A stretch of DNA of 64,000 nt from JAWKTV01 sp041398905 (GTDB lineage Bacteria > Planctomycetota > Planctomycetia > Planctomycetales > Planctomycetaceae), in the NCBI GenBank assembly GCA_041398905.1, contig JAWKTV010000016.1, positions 58,894-122,893 of the forward strand, in the 5' to 3' direction. Of this stretch, positions 58,719-64,000 are shown one piece after another. The notes under the pieces are model-generated. The model saw nothing but the letters and a program-made list of their open reading frames with translations, did not search any database and was not told the DNA's origin. Each line of letters starts with the position of its first letter. Within the stretch, counting starts at the first letter, position 1. The position numbers were made by a program, and so were the translations under genes.

Positions 58719-60003
58719 TCAGTCGTCGGCGTCGTCTGCCTGCTCGACCCGTGACTGCCGCCGACGGACTGTCTGATTGATGGCCGCGAGTGTGAAGCCG
58801 CCGATCGTCTCGCCATTGACCGGAACAAACATCCAGTCGTTAAGGTCCGTCAGTCCGCTCGTCACTCGGTCTCCGAGGCTCAAACCGCCCAGGTCGTGCG
58901 GCTCGTTCGCCAGCTCGCCGTAAATCGAGTCCCCCTCGATCGCGGTGACTTCGAGCCAGATGAACTCCGTGTTCTCGCCGCGAGTGATCGGCACCTTGAC
59001 CGCGAAGTGTTCGCCCGCGGCGCGTCGCTCGAATCGCTCAACGAACTCTGGCCAGCGACGCTGCGCTTCCTCCACCGCCAATCGCATCCGCTCGTCGTCG
59101 TGCGTCACCATCACCAGTGGAGGGCGCGAGAACGCTCTCACTGCCCCGGGGATCACCACTCTTCAGCCCCAGCAGCATTTCCGGATCGAAGGGATACGCC
59201 TCGCCTAACTGCGGAAACAGCAGTCCCAGGCAGGACTCGTCGATCAACTCGGACAGCAGTTTACCGATCTTTCCGTACGCGGCGTTAACAGCGGCCGTGT
59301 CTTCGAGATCGTCCAGCATCGCGTCGACGGCGATCCACGCGCCGTGCTCCGTCATCGCGCGGTAAACCCGCACGTCAGAGACCGGTTCCGCCGCCTCTTC
59401 GGCGTTGTCGAAGTAGGGCTGCGAATGAGCATGGATCAGGTAGCGGGCCCCCAAATGCTGCGCGAACATCAGCGGCGGATCACCCAGCACGAATTCCTCG
59501 GCGTCGTCCTCCACCTCTTCAGCAGTCGCAGACTCCTCCATCCCCCAGGCAGTCCCCGCCGCGCGGCGAACGACGCCGCCATCGATGTAGGGCAATTCCG
59601 TCAGCAGCGCGACGATCGACAGCGGGCCCGCTTCGTCATCCTCGTCGGCTTCGTCGACAGCCTCGGCCGTCAGTTCCTTACGCTGCTGCCACAAGTACCA
59701 CGCGAAGGCCGCGCTGACGGCGGCGGCGATGCCCCCGACCCACGTCCAGCCGCCCAGCGACATGAAGTAGACGTACAGCGACAAGCGCACGGCCAGGTAC
59801 GCCAGCATCATGTCGATGCACAGCAGGTATGGCCGATACAGGCTTGAGAGAATCAGCCCCAGGAAAATCACCCGGATGACCAGCGCGGGCACGTCGCCGG
59901 TTCCGGGCATCAGTGCGATGAAGCTGGCAAGCAGCCACGCGACAACGACACCCCAGTGCCACAGCGGCGGGTGAAAGGCGGCAGCGGAAGATTTGTCGCG
60001 CAT
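58719..60003 (-). CDS. Membrane protein with C-terminal DUF2314 domain, frameshifted
   Basis: The ATG at 60003 starts MRDKSSAAAF. Three hydrophobic helices follow (WGVVVAWLLASFIALMPG, ALVIRVIFLGLILSSLY, WTWVGGIAAAVSAAFAW). An acidic linker (AVDEADEDDEAG) leads to a cytoplasmic region (LSIVALLTELPYIDGGVVRRA, HGAWIAVDAMLDDLEDTAAV). A frame change near 59150 joins DUF2314: ERMRLAVEEAQRRWPEFVERF, HFAVKVPITRGENTEFIWLEV, GELANEPHDLGGLSLGDRV and DLNDWMFV. DUF2314 alone is about 130 residues in E. coli YegJ; here it ends a longer membrane protein. About 428 residues. Role unknown. Confidence 0.7.
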
Positions 60004-60324
60004 GGAACATGCCACTCGGCCAGCGGAAAGCTCGCCTCCAGAATAGCATGCCGCTGGTCGGCGTGAGAGTCCCGGCAGCCGCTGAATCTGGTTTACTCCC
60101 GGTCCACGTCCACTTTACCTGACCGCGACGATGGTTCGGAGCGGACGCGAGCTGTCTTGGCAGCGCGCGTTTCCTGTTCAACATCTCGACCTCTGACCAT
60201 CCAATCGGCTACAATTGATGTCGAGACCCGCCGGGGCGGTCTGTACGGTTGAATCACCTGCCGCACCTGTCCCCTCACCCCCAGCCACTCGCCGACCTGC
60301 CGCAGATAGCAAGGAGATCCAGTG
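60004..60324. other. Spacer between DUF2314 and DUF1501 genes
   Basis: This 321-base divergent spacer ends with AAGGAGA (60311-60317), the ribosome site of the DUF1501 gene. No other feature recognised. Confidence 0.5.
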
Positions 60325-61785
60325 ATGAGCCTCAGCCCCATGCTGCCTCCCGGTAACTTCAGTCGTCGGCAGGCGCTCGTGCAGGGGGGCGCGGGATTCG
60401 GTGCGGTGGCCTTGGCCGGCATGCTCGGCGATCAACTCTTCGCAGCGCCCGCGGCGATTACCGAGCAGGTGCGGGGTGACGAGCGCGGGGCAGCGCGTCT
60501 CGCCCAGCGAGTCGCGCGAGCGAAGTCGGTCATCTTTCTGTTCATGGAAGGTGGCCCCAGCCACATCGACACCTTTGATCCGAAGCCCAAACTCAACGAA
60601 CTGGCCGGCCAGCCTTTGCCACCGGGCTTCAAACGGGTGATCCTCGCCATGGGCGAGCAGAACGCGCCGCTGCTCGAAAGCAAACGGACCTGGAAGCAGC
60701 ACGGCGAATCCGGCCTGTGGGTCTCTGACTGGCTGCCCCACACCGCAACCTGTGTTGACGACCTGTGCGTCATTCGCAGTTGCTGGACCAACGGTATCAA
60801 CCACTCCGGTGGTGTCTGCCAGATGAACAGCGGCACACCCATCGCCGGTCGTCCTTCTCTGGGGGCGTGGGTCAGCTATGGCCTGGGTACCGAGAACGCC
60901 AATCTTCCGGCCTTCATTGTGATGACGGACAATGATGGTCAGCCGACCAACGGCGTCCGCAACTGGAGCGCCGGGTTCATGCCCGCCGGATATCAGGGGA
61001 CGAAGCTCGAAGTCGGCAAGGAGCCGATCAAGCACCTGATCAACCCCGCGGGAATCGATGACGAACGTCAGCGCGACAAGCTCGATCTGCTGGCCGCCAT
61101 GAATCGCGACCACGCGGCATCGCGGCAATTCCAGTCGGAACTCGACGCCCGAATTCGCAGCTATGAGCTGGCCTTCCGGATGCAGGCCCACGCGCCAGAG
61201 GCGATCGAGCTTTCTGAAGAGACCGCGGAAACGCAAGCGTTGTACGGCATGAATGAAAAAGAGACCGCGGTCTTTGGTCGCAACTGTCTGCTCGCCCGCC
61301 GACTCGTCGAACGGGGAGTCCGCTTCATCCAGCTCTACCATGGCACCGGCAGCAAGTGGGATGCCCATAGCGGCATCGAGAAGAACCACGCGACGAATTG
61401 CGGCAGTAGCGACAAGCCAGTCGCTGGTCTCTTGAAGGATCTCAAACGCCGTGGACTGCTCGATGAGACGCTGGTCGTTTGGGGTGGTGAGTTTGGCCGA
61501 ACCCCGATGAGCGAGCAGGGAAATGGCCGCGACCATAACCCGACCGGATTCACCATGTGGATGGCTGGCGGCGGCGTGAAGGGGGGCCAGGTCATCGGCT
61601 CGACCGACGAACTCGGCTTCCATGCCGTCGAGAATCGCCTGCACGTCCATGACCTCCATGCCACGATTCTGCATCTGATGGGGCTGGACAATATGGGCCT
61701 GACGTATATCCATAAAGGGAGACCCGAACGTCCGACGCAGAACGAAGGTGCCCCCTGCCTGCTGGTGTCGGGCGAGACGGCATAG
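60325..61785 (+). CDS. DUF1501 protein with twin-arginine leader
   Basis: The ATG at 60325 is preferred over the adjacent GTG (60322) from its spacing to AAGGAGA. The Tat leader is FSRRQALVQGGAGFGAVAL. The 486-residue protein is intact and carries family blocks: SVIFLFMEGGPSHIDTFDPKP, DLCVIRSCWTNGINHSGG, PSLGAWVSYGLGTENANLP, NCLLARRLVERGVRFIQLYHG, LVVWGGEFGRTPMSEQ, GRDHNPTGFTMWMAGGG and HATILHLMGLDN. It has an alkaline-phosphatase-like fold and is exported folded; no reaction is known. A DUF1444 gene follows after 96 bases on the same strand. Confidence 0.9.
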   Translation: MSLSPMLPPGNFSRRQALVQGGAGFGAVALAGMLGDQLFAAPAAITEQVRGDERGAARLAQRVARAKSVIFLFMEGGPSHIDTFDPKPKLNELAGQPLPPGFKRVILAMGEQNAPLLESKRTWKQHGESGLWVSDWLPHTATCVDDLCVIRSCWTNGINHSGGVCQMNSGTPIAGRPSLGAWVSYGLGTENANLPAFIVMTDNDGQPTNGVRNWSAGFMPAGYQGTKLEVGKEPIKHLINPAGIDDERQRDKLDLLAAMNRDHAASRQFQSELDARIRSYELAFRMQAHAPEAIELSEETAETQALYGMNEKETAVFGRNCLLARRLVERGVRFIQLYHGTGSKWDAHSGIEKNHATNCGSSDKPVAGLLKDLKRRGLLDETLVVWGGEFGRTPMSEQGNGRDHNPTGFTMWMAGGGVKGGQVIGSTDELGFHAVENRLHVHDLHATILHLMGLDNMGLTYIHKGRPERPTQNEGAPCLLVSGETA

Positions 61786-61881
61786 CCACCGGTCCCTCCC
61801 CAGCCGCTCAGCCGCGCGGCGGTTGGGCCGGACACAGACGGATCGAGCTCCACACCACATCCGCTCACCGGAGTCGCCGAG

Positions 61882-63088
61882 ATGACGTTCCTCGACCGAC
61901 TGTTCGGAGAGCCGACTCGCGACCGCTTCGCGTTCAATCTGATCGCCGCGCTGCGCGCAGCGGGCGATCCCCGTCAGGCGCACTACGATGCCGAGTCGTT
62001 TCAGATTCGGTTCTACGAACAGGGCCGCCGCGTCGGCATCGCCACCCTGCGGAACTTCTATGCCGACCATTGCCGCATTGCCCAGGGCGATCGCCCCAAG
62101 CACCTCCGACAGATCGTCCGCGGCCTGCTGACTTATCTCAAAGAGATCCCGGGCGATCTGGAAGATGCCCGTCCAGACCTGCTGCCGGTCGTTCGCACCC
62201 GCTGCTCCTTCGAGTTCCTCGCCCTGCACAGCCTGCTGGAAGACGATGAGACGCCGGAGATTCCCTACCACATCATCGGCGACCATCTGTCCGCCTCCGT
62301 GGTTTACGACCTACCCGAGGCGATGCAGTCCGTCGACCGGCAACAGCTCTCGCAGTGGAACCTCGAATACTATCAGGCCCAGAACCGCGCGACGCAACCT
62401 CGAAGAAACCGATTTCGCGATCGTCAGCCTGGATGGTGGAGTGTACGTCTCCGCAACGGGGGACAACTACGATGCGTCAAGGCTGCTCCTCACCGACCGC
62501 ATCGAGCAGTTCGATCTGCAGGGCGATCCGGTGGCGATGGTCCCCAACCGGGATACGCTCCTCGTCACCGGCAGCGAAGACGAAGCCGGCCTCGCGCTCA
62601 TGGGAGACGTCGTGAATCGTACGCTCGACGCCCCGCGCTCCATGTGCGGCATCCCGATGAGGCTTCGACATGGCGAGTGGGAAACCTGGCTCCCGCCGCC
62701 AGGCCATCCCCAGCATCGCAACTTCCGGCTGCTGGAGATCAAGTCGATTGGGGGGGACTACGCCGAACAGAAGTCTCTGCTAGATGCGTTGTATCTCAAG
62801 CGGGGAGTCGACCGCTTCGTCGCGACCTACTCTGCCGTCGAGAACCACAACGGTGACCCCTTCAGTTACTGTCTCTGGTCGCGCGGGATCGCCGCCGAAC
62901 TGCCGCGCGCCGAGTTCATCCTGTTCTATCGGGACGCTCATCAAGCCCTCTGCGGCGGCCCTTGGGAAGAAGTCGCCGAGATCGTCGGCGACCTTTTGGA
63001 ACCGCTCGACACCTGGCCTCCTCGCTACCGCGTGCAGGACTTCCCGACCAGTCAACAACTCAAGGCGATTGGCAACATCAAGCTCTAA
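61882..63088 (+). CDS. DUF1444-like protein, frameshifted
   Basis: The ATG at 61882 gives MTFLDRLFGEPTRDRFAFNL. The N-terminal part (HYDAESFQIRFYEQG, YADHCRIAQGDRPKHLRQIV, DARPDLLPVVRTRCSFEF, DHLSASVVYDLPEAM) resembles DUF1444 (YtpQ). A one-base frame change near 62395 leads to TDFAIVSLDGGVYVSATGDNYDA, then PNRDTLLVTGSEDEAGLALM and CLWSRGIAAELPRAEFILF, ending at 63088. About 402 residues. YtpQ-like proteins are cytoplasmic and of unknown function. The tail after the break is longer than I recall for the family. Confidence 0.65.
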
Positions 63089-63341
63089 ACGGGTGCGATC
63101 CACGGTGGGTGGGGCTGCAGTTGGTTGAGGGGGGCGAGAGAGCAACGCCGGGAAAATCGTTCGTCGTCAATGCTCGCGCCCAGTCGTTCCGATCGAGTAC
63201 GACCGGCCTGCATGCTCATCGCCGCGACCCCGACGCAATACCTTTGCAGCAACTTCGCGCCTCTGCCTCTCCGCGTCGTCCAGTTGAACGTCCCCGCCCC
63301 ACCATTCAACGACTGCGCCTCCGGCTGAAGAACGGTGCCAT

Positions 63342-64000
63342 CTATCGCGGTACCCAGGCCTGCACATACACGTCACTCCCCGTCTGCCGCACGACGACGT
63401 GCTCGAAGGGGGACTGGGGTGACTCCCGACCGATGCCGCCGATTGGGCTGGGGGCTCCCGCTCCCCCCAGCAACTTGGGAGCGATGAAGCAGTGGAACTC
63501 GTCAATAAGATTGGCGTCATGGAAGCTGCCGAGCACCCCGGCCCCTCCCTCGACGAGCAGGTTCGTCATCCCGCGCGTGCGGAGATCCCGCAGCAGGCGG
63601 GCGGGATCGACGCTGGCATGGCCCTCAACACCTGCACGGAATTCGGCACCAGGTTCGGTTGGTTGCACCAGCAGTTCGACGCCGTGCTGTTCCAAGGAAT
63701 GGCGCCACTCCGGAGCAGATCGATCGGTGGTCACCACGAGGACCGGTAATTCCCGGGCGGTTTGTGTCAGCAGGCACTCGGTCGGGATTCGGCCGCGGCA
63801 ATCGAGGACGATGCGTGTCGCCGCGCGTCGGCCGGGCGGCCGAGCCGTGAGACGCGGATCATCCGCGAGCACCGTGCCGCTGCCGACGAGGATCGCGTCC
63901 ATCCGCCCCCGCAGCTCATGCACAATCGCCCGCGACGCTTCGCAGGAAATCCATTGCGACACACCGGTTCGCGAGGCGAGTTTGCCATCGAGCGTCATCG
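63342..64000 (-). CDS. ribD: Riboflavin biosynthesis RibD, reductase domain, partial
   Basis: Residues of the C-terminal 5-amino-6-(5-phosphoribosylamino)uracil reductase domain are in the window, the N-terminal deaminase would lie beyond the right edge. Blocks: MTLDGKLASRTGVSQWISCE, LRGRMDAILVGSGTVLADDP with the substrate-site RLTAR following, RIVLDCRGRIP, LLRDLRTRGMTNLLVEGGAG and APKLLGGAGAPSPIGG. The open frame continues past the window end. The reductase alone could also be a stand-alone protein, but the upstream sequence is not available to decide. Confidence 0.88.
   Translation of the reverse strand, partial: MTLDGKLASRTGVSQWISCEASRAIVHELRGRMDAILVGSGTVLADDPRLTARPPGRRAATRIVLDCRGRIPTECLLTQTARELPVLVVTTDRSAPEWRHSLEQHGVELLVQPTEPGAEFRAGVEGHASVDPARLLRDLRTRGMTNLLVEGGAGVLGSFHDANLIDEFHCFIAPKLLGGAGAPSPIGGIGRESPQSPFEHVVVRQTGSDVYVQAWVPR

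Noticed and set aside
60178..62286. Open frame of 702 codons on the minus strand
   Set aside because: It is the antisense shadow of the DUF1501 and DUF1444 genes, without recognisable domains.

Overview
The window is GC-rich and reads as a chromosomal segment of a planctomycete (class Planctomycetia). The evidence is the family mix: two DUF1501 proteins with twin-arginine leaders, a secreted sulfatase, a DUF1080-ThuA-NPCBM-PVC-type cytochrome, a CRTAC1 (ASPIC/UnbV) gene beside a TPR gene, DUF6655, SxtJ and DUF5989 proteins, and a large secreted protein with the N-terminal 'LEDRTLL' signature common in planctomycete surface proteins. Shine-Dalgarno sequences are visible for only some genes.

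Layout. 1-10 kb: an outer-membrane protein cut by the left edge, an Ala/Glu lipoprotein, glycerate kinase, an ABC transporter/HlyD pair, an EF-hand protein and a Sua5 gene. 10-20 kb: TPR/CRTAC1 pair, a class I amidotransferase-like protein without its catalytic cysteine, a membrane protein, a short UvrC-like GIY-YIG protein, a DUF6655 lipoprotein, and a sulfatase carrying an inserted SecD-like domain. 20-35 kb: metalloprotease, S74 (endosialidase-chaperone) protein, GH5-like glycosidase, the very long DUF1080-ThuA-NPCBM-PVC cytochrome locus, a TgpA-like transglutaminase and ribH. 35-50 kb: beta-helix protein, lnt, moeA, obg, DUF1501, a NagB-like protein, a DUF2135-like protein, an HtrA-like protease, a DksA/TraR zinc-finger protein, DUF5989/SxtJ and ribBA. 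50-64 kb: a TlpA-like protein, a 1457-bp insertion sequence with inverted repeats and target duplication, a YidE/YbjL-type transporter, two secreted proteins of unclear role, DUF2314 and DUF1444 proteins, a second DUF1501 protein, and ribD cut by the right edge.

Functional links. Three riboflavin genes (ribH, ribBA, ribD) lie in the window but far apart. Many products are secreted or envelope proteins (sulfatase, GH5, DUF1080/ThuA cytochrome, beta-helix proteins), which fits polysaccharide degradation. Lnt serves the several predicted lipoproteins.

Caveat. About half of the genes are broken by one-base frame changes, some at short homopolymers, including housekeeping genes (sua5, moeA). Because homology resumes in another frame right after each break, uncorrected sequencing indels are more likely than mass pseudogenization. 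Broken genes are given below with the span that the homologous reading covers.
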